From Flavobacterium sp. SH_e (GTDB taxonomy: Bacteria > Bacteroidota > Bacteroidia > Flavobacteriales > Flavobacteriaceae), in the NCBI RefSeq assembly GCF_025717045.1, contig NZ_JAOVZN010000003.1:124001-188000 (forward strand): DNA of 64,000 bases, read 5' to 3'. The notes beneath the pieces were generated by a model. The model had not been told where the DNA came from. It was given only the letters and a program-made list of their open reading frames with translations, and searched no databases. A program made the position numbers and the translations under genes. How positions within the stretch are numbered: position 1 is the stretch's first letter; each line of letters begins with the position of its first letter. Below are positions 7,057 to 16,523 of this stretch, in pieces.

Positions 7057-7890
7057 ATGAAAAAGATATTGTTCCCTACCGATTTCTCTGATGCTGCTAC
7101 TAACGCATTTGTCCACGCTTTAGAATTTGCTAAAGTTGTAAAAGCCGAATTAATCTTGCTTCATACATTTGAGATTCCTGTTTACGACAGCCAGTTTTTT
7201 CCAGAGAATTATGCAGCTATATATAGTTCAATAGAATTAGCAAAATTTGAAATGTTCAAAGATGAAATTCCAAAACTACGCGCGATTGCTGCCGAACGAA
7301 AATTAGAAGATATAGTAATAAAACACCGACTAATGGATGGTGACCTTATTTATAACCTTAAAAATGCGGTTGAAGAAGATAGCATAGATTTTGTAATTAT
7401 GGGTACAAATGGTGTTTCTGACTGGACAAAATTTTTTACGGGATCGAATACCAATTCTGTAATTTCTGGTGTAGAAGTTCCTGTTTTATGTGTACCTGTT
7501 GATGCCAAATACAAGAAAATCAAAACCATCGGATTTACTACTCGCTACCGTGAAAAAGATAAAAAAGAGTTAAAAAAAATCTTGAAGATAGCTAAGAAAA
7601 CAGATGCAAAGGTTAAAAGTTTATATGTAAAAACATCAAATTCTGACGTTTCGGATGGTACTATAAAAGAATGGGAAAAAGAATTTGCAACTGAAAATGT
7701 AGAATTTTTGGTTTTGCCAAGTGATGATGTAAAAGAAACCATTCTTGATTTTGTTCTTTACAAAGACATCGATATTTTGACAACTATCACCCACAAACGT
7801 TCTTTCTTTGAAAGTTTATTTGACTCTAGTTTTAGTAAAAAAATATCAAAAGAAGTCCAAATTCCAGTTTTGGTTATGCACGAAGATTAA
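7057..7890 (+). CDS. Universal stress protein, two UspA domains
   Basis: A 277-residue cytoplasmic protein with tandem UspA folds. The first (1-150) starts MKKILFPTDFSDAATNA and ends with the nucleotide-binding-type segment IMGTNGVSDW...FFTGSNTNSVI; the second (about 155-277) is weaker and ends with SFSKKISKEVQIPVLVM. Such tandem proteins bind ATP or other ligands and are induced by stress; the precise job is unknown. It is monocistronic by spacing, with its own promoter at 7002-7030, and is followed by a separately promoted MutS-like gene in the same direction. Confidence 0.9.
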   Translation: MKKILFPTDFSDAATNAFVHALEFAKVVKAELILLHTFEIPVYDSQFFPENYAAIYSSIELAKFEMFKDEIPKLRAIAAERKLEDIVIKHRLMDGDLIYNLKNAVEEDSIDFVIMGTNGVSDWTKFFTGSNTNSVISGVEVPVLCVPVDAKYKKIKTIGFTTRYREKDKKELKKILKIAKKTDAKVKSLYVKTSNSDVSDGTIKEWEKEFATENVEFLVLPSDDVKETILDFVLYKDIDILTTITHKRSFFESLFDSSFSKKISKEVQIPVLVMHED

Positions 7891-7923
7891 CTATTCTAAT
7901 GAATAATTTTGTAACTTAAAAGC

Positions 7924-7931
7924 TATATTTG
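7924..7931 (+). promoter_or_regulatory. -7 element before the MutS-like gene
   Basis: TATATTTG matches the TANNTTTG -7 consensus and lies 20 bp before the ATG at 7952. A well-spaced TTG is not seen, so only half the promoter is supported. Confidence 0.45.
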
Positions 7932-7951
7932 TATTCAAGCAAATTATTAGA

Positions 7952-9724
7952 ATGAAAGCATATCAGGACAACGTTACAAAACATTCAGAATTATATCATA
8001 AAACCAACAAAAAATATAACAGCATAAGCCTTTTGAGGTTATTGAGTATTTTTATGTTTTTGTTTTTTATGTTTTACTACATCAAAACAAACGAAATACT
8101 TTATGTCTTTTTAGCTGTTTTATCTTTTGCTGGTTTTATTGTTTTAATGAGAATACATTCTAAACTGTCTTTTCAAAAACTATTAGCCGAAACGCTTTTA
8201 AAAATTAATCAAAACGAAATAGCTTTTCTAAAGAGAGAAAAAATACCTTTTGAAAATGGTGTCGAATTTATCGATTTTCATCATCCGTATGCGTATGATT
8301 TGGATATTTTTGGAGAACATTCTTTATTCCAAAACCTAAACAGAACGGCTTCATTTATTGGAAAAAAAACTCTTGCATATTTATTATTAAACACTCTTCC
8401 TAAAACTGAAATTTTAGAAAACCAAGAAGCTATTAATGAATTAAAAAATAAAATAGATTGGAGACAAGAATTTCAAGCACTTGCAATTATTAGCGAAGAT
8501 TCCAAACAATCTTATGAAGCCATAAAACATTGGACTTCATTTCAAAACAATAGTTTATCTAAAGTTTTAGCAGCACTTTCGATTATTCTTCCTGTTTCCT
8601 TTTTTGGATTCTTAGTCGCTTATTTTTTTACTTCTAAAACCATTTTGCTTTCTTACCTGACATACATTTTTATTGCCAATTTAATTGTTTTAGGAAGATC
8701 ATTAAAAAGAATTCAGTCGGAAATTGCAAAAGCTGACAATATTGATAAAATAATAAAACAATACAGTTTATTGATTGAAAAAATTGAGAATGAATCTTTT
8801 AAATCTAAAAAACTAATCCATTTGCAAGAACAACTTCATTTTAAGAATGCTAAGGCAAGTCAGCATTTAAAAAAGCTTTCTGAGTTGTTTTCAAGAATGG
8901 ATACGATAAATAATTTTGTAACAGCCACTTTATTCAACGGAACATTTTTATTCAATCTGCATGTTTTAAGAGCGCTTTTAAAATGGAAAGAAGATTTTTC
9001 TTCAGAAATTGATCGTTGGATAACTATCATTGGCGAAATTGAAGCTCTAAACAGTTTAGCAAATTTAGCTTACAACAATCCAGATTTTGTTTTCCCTGAA
9101 ATCAATTCTGAGTATAAAATCGAGTTTAAAAATTTAAGCCATCCTTTATTAAATCCTGTAACAAGAATTGGAAATAACACTCAGTTTTATCCTCAATCTT
9201 TCGTGATTTTGACTGGATCTAATATGTCTGGAAAAAGTACATTTTTAAGAAGTTTGGGAATCAATATGGTTCTTGGTGGAATTGGCTCAGTTATTTGTGC
9301 ATCAGATGCTAAGATTCATCCACTTCCAGTTTTAGTTTCAATGAGATTATCAGATTCGTTATCTGATTCTGAATCTTACTTTTTTGCTGAAATTAAACGT
9401 TTAAAACAGATCATGGATGCACTTGAAAATCAGCCTGCTTTTGTTCTATTAGATGAGATTTTAAGAGGTACAAATTCCGATGACAAACGAAACGGAACAA
9501 TTGAAGTCGTTAAGAAAATAATTTCTAAAAAAGCAATCGGTGCAATCGCAACTCACGACATTGAAGTTTGTCTTACGACGAACGAATATCCTGAAATCTT
9601 AATCAATCAATGTTTCGAAGTTGAGATTCAAAACAACGATTTACATTTCGATTACAAACTCAGAAACGGGATCTGTAAAAACAAAAGCGCAACATTTTTA
9701 ATGCAGAAAATGAACGTAATTTAA
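7952..9724 (+). CDS. MutS-related ATPase with predicted membrane segments
   Basis: A 590-residue protein with a C-terminal MutS domain V: Walker A GSNMSGKST at 422-430, then the Walker B-type segment FVLLDEILRGTNSDD and the ATHD switch motif. It lacks the mismatch-recognition domain I of true MutS. Four hydrophobic segments (about 27-47, 48-66, 205-225, 230-247) predict membrane anchoring, which separates it from classic MutS, MutS2 and MSH proteins. Homologous arrangements are known in Bacteroidota as MutS-like proteins of unknown role; mismatch repair should not be assumed. It follows the stress-protein gene by 61 bp with its own -7 element. Confidence 0.85.
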   Translation: MKAYQDNVTKHSELYHKTNKKYNSISLLRLLSIFMFLFFMFYYIKTNEILYVFLAVLSFAGFIVLMRIHSKLSFQKLLAETLLKINQNEIAFLKREKIPFENGVEFIDFHHPYAYDLDIFGEHSLFQNLNRTASFIGKKTLAYLLLNTLPKTEILENQEAINELKNKIDWRQEFQALAIISEDSKQSYEAIKHWTSFQNNSLSKVLAALSIILPVSFFGFLVAYFFTSKTILLSYLTYIFIANLIVLGRSLKRIQSEIAKADNIDKIIKQYSLLIEKIENESFKSKKLIHLQEQLHFKNAKASQHLKKLSELFSRMDTINNFVTATLFNGTFLFNLHVLRALLKWKEDFSSEIDRWITIIGEIEALNSLANLAYNNPDFVFPEINSEYKIEFKNLSHPLLNPVTRIGNNTQFYPQSFVILTGSNMSGKSTFLRSLGINMVLGGIGSVICASDAKIHPLPVLVSMRLSDSLSDSESYFFAEIKRLKQIMDALENQPAFVLLDEILRGTNSDDKRNGTIEVVKKIISKKAIGAIATHDIEVCLTTNEYPEILINQCFEVEIQNNDLHFDYKLRNGICKNKSATFLMQKMNVI

Positions 9725-9727
9725 TGA

Positions 9728-9887
9728 TTAATTGTTAATGGTGAATTGTAAATTATCAATGGTTAATTATTAATGGTTAATTATTAATTATTTTCTGTGC
9801 GTAAAGAAAGACATTCATAATTCATAATTCATAATTCATAATTCATAATTCATAATTCATAATTTACAATTCACCATTAACAATTAA
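9728..9887. repeat. 27-bp inverted repeat enclosing seven ATTCATA heptads
   Basis: Perfect 27-bp arms lie at 9728-9754 and 9861-9887. Between them are degenerate TTAATTATTAATGG units and exactly seven tandem copies of ATTCATA (9813-9861). The right arm covers the stop codon of the antiporter gene. It is a likely flavobacterial intergenic repeat that could form a large hairpin separating the convergent genes. Confidence 0.8.
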
Positions 9888-11488
9888 TTCTCCTCGTACA
9901 TTTCCATCCATAAACGGGTTTCTTCCAAATCTAGCTCTTTTTCTATTTTGCGGAAGATTTCTTCGTTTACAGAGCCCAATTTATGCATCGATTCCAATTT
10001 TGCTCGTTCTACGTTCAGCAAATCAATTTGAATTTTAGTGAAATCATTAAAAATTTCACCTCCAAGAAGTTTACCATTTCCGAAAAAATTAGCTGGAAGT
10101 TCAGTCTTTTGCAGACGGTTGAATTTTACTTCGTATTTGCTTTTTATATTATGAAGCAATTCATCATTCAATAATGAGAAATTATCTTCAATATGGGCGA
10201 TAGTTTCTGAGACAATAACATTTCTAATATTATATTCTTCTGCAAGTATCGAGTAGCGTTCAATTTTCAGCTTCTTGATCAACCATGGAAGTGTAAGTCC
10301 TTGTATAACCAAAGTCGAAAGTATCACGCAAAAAACCAAGTATATAATTAAATTTCTGAGCGGAAATTCTTCTGTTTTATTCAACATTAACGGAAGTGCC
10401 AAAGCTGCCGCCATTGAAACCACTCCACGCATTCCAGACCAGCCAAAAATGATCATATTTCGATAATCGAAAGTTTCTTTTTCTCGAATTCTTTTACTAA
10501 TTATTCTCGGAAGAATTGTAGCTGGAATGACCCATAAAAAACGAACTAAAATAACCACAATACTAATTACAGCTCCCCAAATGAATAAAGAATTTCCTGA
10601 GTAATTACTGATTCCTGCAATAATTTGTCTCAATTGAAGTCCGATTAAAATAAAAATCAAACCGTTTAGAATGTTGTTTAAAACGTCCCAAATAGTATTC
10701 GTCATAATTCGGCTTTCATGAGAAAAAATAGTTCCTGATCTTGCGGCAAGGAAAAGACCTGTAGTTACAACTGCCAAAACTCCCGAGCCTTCAAAATGTT
10801 CTGCAATTAAATAAGATGCAAATGGCGTTAATAATGTGAGTGTTACCTCGATAATATCATCGCAAACAAATCTTTTATGAATATAAAACATTATGTAACC
10901 AACGGCTAAACCTATTGCGATACCAAGAACTGACATCAAAACAAAATTTAATCCTGCCTGCCATAAAACAAAATTTCCTGCTGTAATCGCTGTAAGAGCA
11001 TATTTGTATGCAACAAGACCGCTTGCATCGTTTACCAAACTTTCTCCTTCGAGAATCGCAATTAATCTTGGATTAAGTCCCAAACCTTTTGTAATTGCTG
11101 TTGCAGAGACTGCATCTGGCGGTGAAACAATAGCGCCAAGTAAAAAAGCTAACGGCCAAGAAATATCATCAATAAGCCAATGCGCCGCTACGGCAACTAA
11201 TCCTGTTGTAAAAAAGACCAAGCCTACAGCAGCAAAAGTTATCGGTCGAATCGACTGCTTAAAGTCAGACCAACTAGTATGCCACGCTGCATGGTACAAA
11301 AGTGGTGGAAGAAATATAATAAATACTATTTCTGGACTCAAAGCAATTACTGGAAGTCCTGGAACAACACTAATTACAACGCCACATAAAACAAGGACTA
11401 TAGGAATTGGAAAATTATATCTTTTGCTAATAAGACTAAGAAAAGCAACTCCAAAAAGCAGCATTATAATAACGGTAATATTCTCCAT
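9884..11488 (-). CDS. Na+/H+ antiporter, CPA1 (NhaP-like) family
   Basis: A 534-residue inner-membrane cation/proton exchanger. About 12 hydrophobic helices fill residues 1-400. Signatures include FLPPLLYHAAW, GAIVSPPDAVSATAI (the ion-binding region with its acidic residue) and ESLVNDASGLV, and later GWSGMRGVVSMAAALALP, all characteristic of the NhaP/SOD2 group. A soluble C-terminal tail (about 410-534) is charged and may be regulatory. It exports Na+ (or K+/Li+) in exchange for H+ and helps pH and salt homeostasis. It is a single gene, convergent with the MutS-like gene and divergent from ribB. Confidence 0.92.
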   Translation of the reverse strand: MENITVIIMLLFGVAFLSLISKRYNFPIPIVLVLCGVVISVVPGLPVIALSPEIVFIIFLPPLLYHAAWHTSWSDFKQSIRPITFAAVGLVFFTTGLVAVAAHWLIDDISWPLAFLLGAIVSPPDAVSATAITKGLGLNPRLIAILEGESLVNDASGLVAYKYALTAITAGNFVLWQAGLNFVLMSVLGIAIGLAVGYIMFYIHKRFVCDDIIEVTLTLLTPFASYLIAEHFEGSGVLAVVTTGLFLAARSGTIFSHESRIMTNTIWDVLNNILNGLIFILIGLQLRQIIAGISNYSGNSLFIWGAVISIVVILVRFLWVIPATILPRIISKRIREKETFDYRNMIIFGWSGMRGVVSMAAALALPLMLNKTEEFPLRNLIIYLVFCVILSTLVIQGLTLPWLIKKLKIERYSILAEEYNIRNVIVSETIAHIEDNFSLLNDELLHNIKSKYEVKFNRLQKTELPANFFGNGKLLGGEIFNDFTKIQIDLLNVERAKLESMHKLGSVNEEIFRKIEKELDLEETRLWMEMYEEN

Positions 11489-11629
11489 GTGAGATGGTAT
11501 TTATTGGATTTTGGATTATAGATTTCGGGTACTAAATTAAGATTTTATGACAACTAAATTAGATAAACATTAAAAAAATAGAACACCGATTTATTGACTT
11601 ACATCAAACTTTTTGTTTTCAAACAGCGT

Positions 11630-11637
11630 TAGATTTG
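11630..11637 (+). promoter_or_regulatory. -7 element of the ribB/Crp-like operon
   Basis: TAGATTTG matches TANNTTTG and is 38 bp before the ribB ATG. The leader after it is too short and lacks FMN-riboswitch motifs. Confidence 0.45.
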
Positions 11638-11675
11638 CTTTTTAGTTTCTTCAAAATAAGTTTAAAATATATCAA

Positions 11676-12338
11676 ATGATAAGTACAGAAATAAGTCCGT
11701 TAGTACAATTTGGCTTAACGAGTAAAGAACGTGTTGAAAATGCTTTAGAACAGCTTAAAAATGGAAAAGGTGTTTTGGTAACCGATGATGAAAACCGTGA
11801 AAATGAAGGCGATCTTATTTTTTCTGCCCAACATATGAGCGTTCAAGATATGGCTTTAATGATTCGTGAATGCAGCGGAATTGTCTGTCTTTGTCTAACA
11901 AATGAAAAAGCTGATGAATTGAAACTTCCGTATATGGTAAAAGAAAATACAAGCAGTTTTCAAACTCCGTTTACTATTACTATAGAAGCTAAAAATGGAG
12001 TAACAACTGGAGTTTCTGCAAAAGATCGAATTACAACGATAAAAACAGCGATTGCAAAAAATGCAAAACCTGAAGATTTAGCAAAACCTGGGCACATTTT
12101 TCCACTTAGAGCGAATAATAACGGCGTTTTAGGAAGAAATGGCCATACAGAAGGAAGTGTCGATTTAATGAAACTGGCGGGTTTACAACCTGAAGCTGTT
12201 CTTTGCGAATTGATGAACGAAGACGGAAGCATGGCTAAACTACACAAAATCATTAGCTTTGCACAAGAACACGATTTAGTGGTTTTATCTATTGAAGATA
12301 TTATTTACTATCGCAAATTTGTTAGAGATTACAATTAA
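11676..12338 (+). CDS. ribB: 3,4-dihydroxy-2-butanone 4-phosphate synthase
   Basis: A 220-residue stand-alone RibB; the GTP cyclohydrolase II domain present in many bifunctional RibBA proteins is absent. It converts ribulose 5-phosphate to the four-carbon riboflavin precursor plus formate. Family residues are seen in [12 protein letters not shown] (metal-binding acidic loop), [14 protein letters not shown] and [11 protein letters not shown]. It is the first gene of a pair: the next start codon follows its stop with no gap. No other riboflavin gene is nearby, which is normal in this phylum. No RFN riboswitch is seen upstream. Confidence 0.95.
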   Translation: MISTEISPLVQFGLTSKERVENALEQLKNGKGVLVTDDENRENEGDLIFSAQHMSVQDMALMIRECSGIVCLCLTNEKADELKLPYMVKENTSSFQTPFTITIEAKNGVTTGVSAKDRITTIKTAIAKNAKPEDLAKPGHIFPLRANNNGVLGRNGHTEGSVDLMKLAGLQPEAVLCELMNEDGSMAKLHKIISFAQEHDLVVLSIEDIIYYRKFVRDYN

Positions 12339-12911
12339 ATGATATACGAACAGCTTGGCAATTCCATTCGAAAAAGCATTAATGTTTCTGTTGAAGATTT
12401 AGAAACCATTCTCTCTTATTTTAAACTTGTAAAAAAAGGGAAAAACGAGATTTTGTTGGCTCAAGGTCAAATCAGTCAAGAGACTTTTTTTGTTGCAAAA
12501 GGCTGTTTAAGAATCTTTTTTATTAATGAAGAAGGAAAAGATGTAACTAGATATATTGCTTTTGAAAATCAGTTTGCTACAGCTTTGGTTAGTTTTATTA
12601 CTAAAATGCCAGCTCTCGAAAATATTCAGGTTGTTGAGAAATCGGAATTGCTGTCTATTTCTCATGAAGATTTTAATCATTTAATGAAAATTATTCCGCA
12701 ATGGCACGAGTTTTACAGCAATTATTTGGAAAAAGCGTATGTAAATAATGCCAATCGTTTAATGTCTTTTACGACAATGGACGCTTTGGAAAGGTATAAT
12801 CAGCTCTTGAAAATTAATCCTGCAATTGTAAAACGGCTTCCTAATAAAATTGTGGCTTCTTACATAAATATTTCTCAGGAAACGTTGAGTAGGCTGAAGT
12901 CTAAGACTTAA
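12339..12911 (+). CDS. Crp/Fnr-family regulator
   Basis: A 190-residue protein with an N-terminal cyclic-nucleotide-binding-like beta barrel (about 25-115) and a C-terminal region (about 145-190) ending in ISQETLSRLKSKT, the recognition helix typical of Crp-like regulators in Bacteroidota. The HTH is short and the effector is not predictable; flavobacterial members of this class usually lack the cAMP-binding residues. The start codon abuts the ribB stop, so the two are one transcript. A regulatory link to riboflavin is possible but not shown by the sequence. Confidence 0.85.
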   Translation: MIYEQLGNSIRKSINVSVEDLETILSYFKLVKKGKNEILLAQGQISQETFFVAKGCLRIFFINEEGKDVTRYIAFENQFATALVSFITKMPALENIQVVEKSELLSISHEDFNHLMKIIPQWHEFYSNYLEKAYVNNANRLMSFTTMDALERYNQLLKINPAIVKRLPNKIVASYINISQETLSRLKSKT

Positions 12912-12938
12912 GTTTAGTTTGATTGTGGAGTTACTCTT

Positions 12939-13027
12939 GGAGATGTCTTCTTCGTCGACATGACAAAACTATTTGGAAAATCTTTGTGGATTTTCGCGTG
13001 TGATTCCTCGTTCCTCGGAATGACAAA
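12939..13027. repeat. Flavobacterial dispersed-repeat fragments
   Basis: Two short pieces resemble a family also found at 43087-43187: 12939-12967 (containing TTCGTCGACATGACAAA) and 13002-13027 (containing CCTCGTTCCTCGGAATGACA). The ends GTCGACATGACAAA and CGGAATGACAAA are alike. I infer a decayed copy of a common intergenic repeat. Confidence 0.5.
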
Positions 13028-13039
13028 CAGTATGAATAA

Positions 13040-13071
13040 AAAAGCCGAATCTAATTTAAGATTCGGCTTTT
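13040..13071 (-). terminator. Bidirectional terminator between the Crp-like gene and nrdA
   Basis: Perfect 13-bp arms AAAAGCCGAATCT (13040-13052) and AGATTCGGCTTTT (13059-13071) with a 6-nt loop. It ends 5 bp from the nrdA stop and has T-rich tails on both strands. Confidence 0.85.
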
Positions 13072-13076
13072 GATTT

Positions 13077-14774
13077 TTATGATTCACAACTGCTGCAAGA
13101 AACAAGACTTGTTACTAATTCTTTAGAAACACTTTGGCTTCTTTGGTAGTACAAACTTTTTACTCCTTGTTGCCAAGCTTCGATCATCAAACGGTTTACA
13201 TCTTTAATAGCTAATTCTGCTGGAATATTAAGATTTAAACTTTGTCCTTGATCAACAAATTTCTGACGAATTCCTGCCTGCTGTACAATTTCTAACTGGC
13301 TAATTTCTTTAAATGTTTTAAAAACATCCTTTTCCTGCTGAGTCAATTGTTCCATGTGCTGAACACTTCCTCCGTTTAACATAATTCCTCTCCAAACTTC
13401 TTCGTTATCTAAACCTTTTTCTTCCAACAGTTTTTTAAGGTATTTGTTTTTACGCATGAAATTACCTTTACTCAAACCAGCTTTATAGTAGTTACTGCTG
13501 AAAGGCTCAATACCTGGTGAAGTCTGTCCTAAAATTGCAGAAGAAGATGTCGTTGGAGCAATCGCCATTGTAGTTGTATTACGTCTTCCGTAACCTTTTA
13601 ACAATTCTGGTTCACCGTAAATTCTAGCCAATTCTTGACTTGCTTTATCTGCTTTATCGCTAATATGTTTGAAAATTTCTGTAGTCTTCATTTTAGCTTC
13701 CATTCCTTCAAATGGAATCATGTTTTTCTGCAAATAAGAATGCCATCCTAAAACTCCTAAACCTAATGCACGGTGTCTTTTTGCAAATTTATTAGCAGCG
13801 GAAAGATAATAGTTTCCTTCTGTTTTTTCGATGAATTCCTGTAAAACAGCATCTAAGAAAAAGATCGCCAATTTTACTGCTTCAGTATCTTTCCATTCTT
13901 CATACAATTCTAAGTTCATAGAAGATAAACAGCAAATAAATGATTCATCATGGGTTGAAGGAAGCATAATCTCACTACACAAATTACTTGCATTGATTCT
14001 TAGATTCTGATCTTTATAAACTTGGGGTTTATTTTTATTTACATTATCACTAAAGAAAATATAAGGCAAACCTTTTTGTTGGCGGCTTTCTAATACTTTA
14101 GCCCAAATTTGTCTTTTTTCGCCATCGCCATCAATCATTTCCTGCATCCAATAATCTGGTACACAGATTCCAGTAAACAAGTTCTGAATTGGATTTCCAA
14201 TACTTTTAATTTTCAAAAACTCTTCAATATCTGGATGATCAATATCCAAATAAGCTGCAAATGCACCACGACGAACTCCACCTTGTGAAATGGTATCCAT
14301 TGCCGTATCAAAAAGTTTCATGAAACTTACCGCTCCACTACTCTTTCCGTTATCGGTTACAGCACTTCCGCGTTCGCGCAATTCACCAAAATAACCAGAA
14401 GTTCCACCTCCAATTTTAGTCTGCATGATTACTTCTCCAAGCTTATGTGTAATTCCTTCAATTTTATCTGGAACGTGAACATTAAAACAAGAAATTGGCA
14501 ATCCCCTTTCTGTTCCCATATTTGCCCAAACTGGCGAACTGATACTCATCCAGCCTCTTTCTATCATTTCCATAAAAGACTCTTTCAACTCTGGTTTGTA
14601 AAGTCTTTTTGAAGCAGCCGTGCAAATTCTATCAATTGCTCCTTCTACTGTTTCTCCTTTCAAAAGATAACCGCGGTTTAAAATTTGCTCACTTTCAGAA
14701 TTTTTCCACCACATTTTACTGTCGTTTTGTGGTTCAAAATTGTTATTTGCTGGGTTTGTGTCTATTGTATTCAT
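13077..14774 (-). CDS. nrdA: Class I ribonucleotide reductase alpha subunit
   Basis: A 565-residue catalytic subunit that reduces ribonucleotides to deoxyribonucleotides using a radical delivered by NrdB. It is short because the N-terminal ATP-cone (allosteric activity site) is missing: the catalytic barrel begins soon after the start. Visible motifs are SCFNVHVPD (first active-site Cys), ASNLCSEI and LSSMNLELYEE (second Cys region and finger loop), and SLYYQRSQS near the C-terminus (radical-transfer tyrosines). The tail CSSCES supplies the redox-active cysteine pair. It lies 18 bp downstream of nrdB in one operon and is closed by a terminator at 13040-13071. Confidence 0.95.
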   Translation of the reverse strand: MNTIDTNPANNNFEPQNDSKMWWKNSESEQILNRGYLLKGETVEGAIDRICTAASKRLYKPELKESFMEMIERGWMSISSPVWANMGTERGLPISCFNVHVPDKIEGITHKLGEVIMQTKIGGGTSGYFGELRERGSAVTDNGKSSGAVSFMKLFDTAMDTISQGGVRRGAFAAYLDIDHPDIEEFLKIKSIGNPIQNLFTGICVPDYWMQEMIDGDGEKRQIWAKVLESRQQKGLPYIFFSDNVNKNKPQVYKDQNLRINASNLCSEIMLPSTHDESFICCLSSMNLELYEEWKDTEAVKLAIFFLDAVLQEFIEKTEGNYYLSAANKFAKRHRALGLGVLGWHSYLQKNMIPFEGMEAKMKTTEIFKHISDKADKASQELARIYGEPELLKGYGRRNTTTMAIAPTTSSSAILGQTSPGIEPFSSNYYKAGLSKGNFMRKNKYLKKLLEEKGLDNEEVWRGIMLNGGSVQHMEQLTQQEKDVFKTFKEISQLEIVQQAGIRQKFVDQGQSLNLNIPAELAIKDVNRLMIEAWQQGVKSLYYQRSQSVSKELVTSLVSCSSCES

Positions 14775-14792
14775 ATATATTATGGGCTTGTA

Positions 14793-15767
14793 TTAGAAAA
14801 GATCGTTTGCAGTGATACTCTTGTCGTGTTTCGTATATTCAACTGGACGTTTTGCAAAGAAATCATCTAAACTGTTTGCAAAAACTTCTTCTTCAAACCA
14901 AGTCATTTTTGAATACTCTTCTGGAGAAACATTAAAAATGGTTTCGATATTGATTTGCTTCAAACTTTCATCAATTCTAAATTTCATGAAGTTTACCAAA
15001 TCTTCTTTATTTATAGTTTCAACCGCTCCGTTTTCAAAAATCCAATCTAAAATATCTGCTTCAACCGTAATTGATTCTTTAACGGTTTCTCTAATTAATT
15101 CTAAAGTATCTGCATCAAAATATTCAGGGAATTCTTCACGGATTTTATTGATGATATAAATTCCGCCATTTGCATGAATTTGTTCGTCTATTGAAGTCCA
15201 AGCGATAATATTGCTCACATTTTTCATATATCCTTTGAATCTTGTGAACGACAATAGAATAGCAAACTGACTGAATAATGAAACATTTTCGATTAAAATA
15301 CTGAACAAAATCAGCGAAACCATGTATTTTCTGTTGTCCTGAGATTTTGTATCTTTCAGTACATTAGAAAGATAATCTACACGTCTGCGAATCACAGGAA
15401 CGTCCAAAAGTCTTTCAAATTCGTCATTATAACCTAAAACTTCCAATAAACGAGAATATGCTTCTGAATGTCTGAATTCACATTCTGCAAAAGTAGTTCC
15501 CAAACCATTGAATTCTGGTTTTGGAAAATGCTCGTATATATTACCCCAAAAACTTTTTACAGCTACCTCAATCTGTGCGATTGCCAATAAACTATTTTTA
15601 ATTGCTGTTTTTTCAGCCAAATCCAAATGCGCATGAAAATCTTGCGTATCGGCAGTAAAATCTACTTCAGTGTGTACCCAATAAGCCTTATTAATTGCTT
15701 CGGTAAATTGCAGAACCTCAGGATATTCAAAAGGTTTATAATTGATTCTTTTATCAAAAATTGACAT
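14793..15767 (-). CDS. nrdB: Class I ribonucleotide reductase beta subunit
   Basis: A 324-residue R2 protein that houses the di-metal centre and tyrosyl radical. Metal ligands fit the ExxH patterns: E67 (QIEVAV), then E97 and H100 (EFRH), with Y104 in the position of the radical tyrosine; a second ligand set is in the SIDEQIHANG segment. No N-terminal ATP-cone is fused, in contrast to some other flavobacterial R2 proteins. It precedes nrdA by 18 bp. A -7-like element lies at 15852-15859 and four TTATCAACA boxes lie further upstream, hinting at replication-linked control. Confidence 0.95.
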   Translation of the reverse strand: MSIFDKRINYKPFEYPEVLQFTEAINKAYWVHTEVDFTADTQDFHAHLDLAEKTAIKNSLLAIAQIEVAVKSFWGNIYEHFPKPEFNGLGTTFAECEFRHSEAYSRLLEVLGYNDEFERLLDVPVIRRRVDYLSNVLKDTKSQDNRKYMVSLILFSILIENVSLFSQFAILLSFTRFKGYMKNVSNIIAWTSIDEQIHANGGIYIINKIREEFPEYFDADTLELIRETVKESITVEADILDWIFENGAVETINKEDLVNFMKFRIDESLKQINIETIFNVSPEEYSKMTWFEEEVFANSLDDFFAKRPVEYTKHDKSITANDLF

Positions 15768-15851
15768 ATATATAGAGTTTTAAGTGACGAATTTGAAATA
15801 GAAAAGCGAGCGCACAAATTTGGGGTCGTATTGGCGTGATTTCTATAATTA

Positions 15852-15883
15852 CAAATTTAACCCACAGTTCTTCTTTTATCCAG
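15852..15883 (-). promoter_or_regulatory. Candidate nrdBA promoter
   Basis: On the minus strand TAAATTTG (15852-15859) matches the -7 consensus. The -33 position, 21 bp upstream, reads CTG instead of TTG. The leader to the nrdB ATG would be about 80 nt. Confidence 0.45.
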
Positions 15884-15908
15884 TTTTTGATGTTAAAAAT
15901 CCGTCCAA

Positions 15909-16077
15909 TTATCAACAGTTTTAAAACTTCAAAAAACCTCAAATTCGCAAATTTTATCAACAGTAACATAATATCTTGTAATTGTCAATGAGCTAGCATT
16001 TTCCTTAAAATTAATGTTAAGTTATCAACATGAAAAAGCGAACTTTTTTAGTGTCAAATGCAAAACAGTTATCAACA
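15909..16077 (+). promoter_or_regulatory. Cluster of four TTATCAACA boxes (DnaA-box-like)
   Basis: TTATCAACA occurs at 15909-15917, 15954-15962, 16022-16030 and 16069-16077, all in the same orientation. It differs from the standard DnaA box TTATCCACA at one position. The cluster lies upstream of the nrdB promoter inside a long noncoding A+T-rich stretch. DnaA control of nrd genes is established in Escherichia coli; an origin function is the alternative. Confidence 0.5.
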
Positions 16078-16493
16078 CTTCGATTTAAAAAAAGCAAAAT
16101 CAAAGCTACATTTTTCAACCAAAAAAAGCTTCTTATTAATAATTGTTCTAAATAATTTTTTAAGCTATTTTTTATTTATAAAATCACAACATTCTTGATC
16201 ACAAATGTTTACAGGAAATAATTTTATGAGATTATTTTTTATTATAAAAAACAAGATCGTTAAAAAGACTTTTTTTGAGACGAAATAAGATTAAAAGACG
16301 AATTATGTAATAAACATCCAACAAATTAAAATCTTCCGTACAGTTTCTATCTCTTGAGTTTTCTTTTACCATCAAAATTTCGTTTTTTTCATCTCATACA
16401 AATTATAAGATTAAAAAAGAATTAATATTTGCTTAAGCTATCCTTAATTTTAAGCAAAATTAGACTCGAATTCCTTTTTGCGACAAATTATTC

Positions 16494-16523
16494 TTGGTTT
16501 AAGAATATTAATTTCTACATTTG
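16494..16523 (+). promoter_or_regulatory. Consensus promoter of the ankyrin-flavin cluster
   Basis: TTG (16494-16496), exactly 19 bp, then TACATTTG (16516-16523): a full match to the Bacteroidota TTG-N19-TANNTTTG promoter. It is 88 bp upstream of the chosen ATG. Confidence 0.8.

Noticed and set aside
9813..9861. Regular repeats as a CRISPR array
   Set aside because: The unit is a 7-bp tandem heptad without spacers and there are no cas genes.
11489..11675. FMN riboswitch before ribB
   Set aside because: No RFN-element motifs are present and the leader after the -7 element is under 40 bp.
12914..13105. Open frame of 63 codons between the Crp-like gene and nrdA
   Set aside because: It is built from dispersed-repeat pieces and the terminator stem and overlaps the nrdA 3' end.
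15754..15969. Open frame of 71 codons upstream of nrdB
   Set aside because: It overlaps the nrdB start, covers the promoter, and has a composition expected of A+T-rich noncoding DNA.
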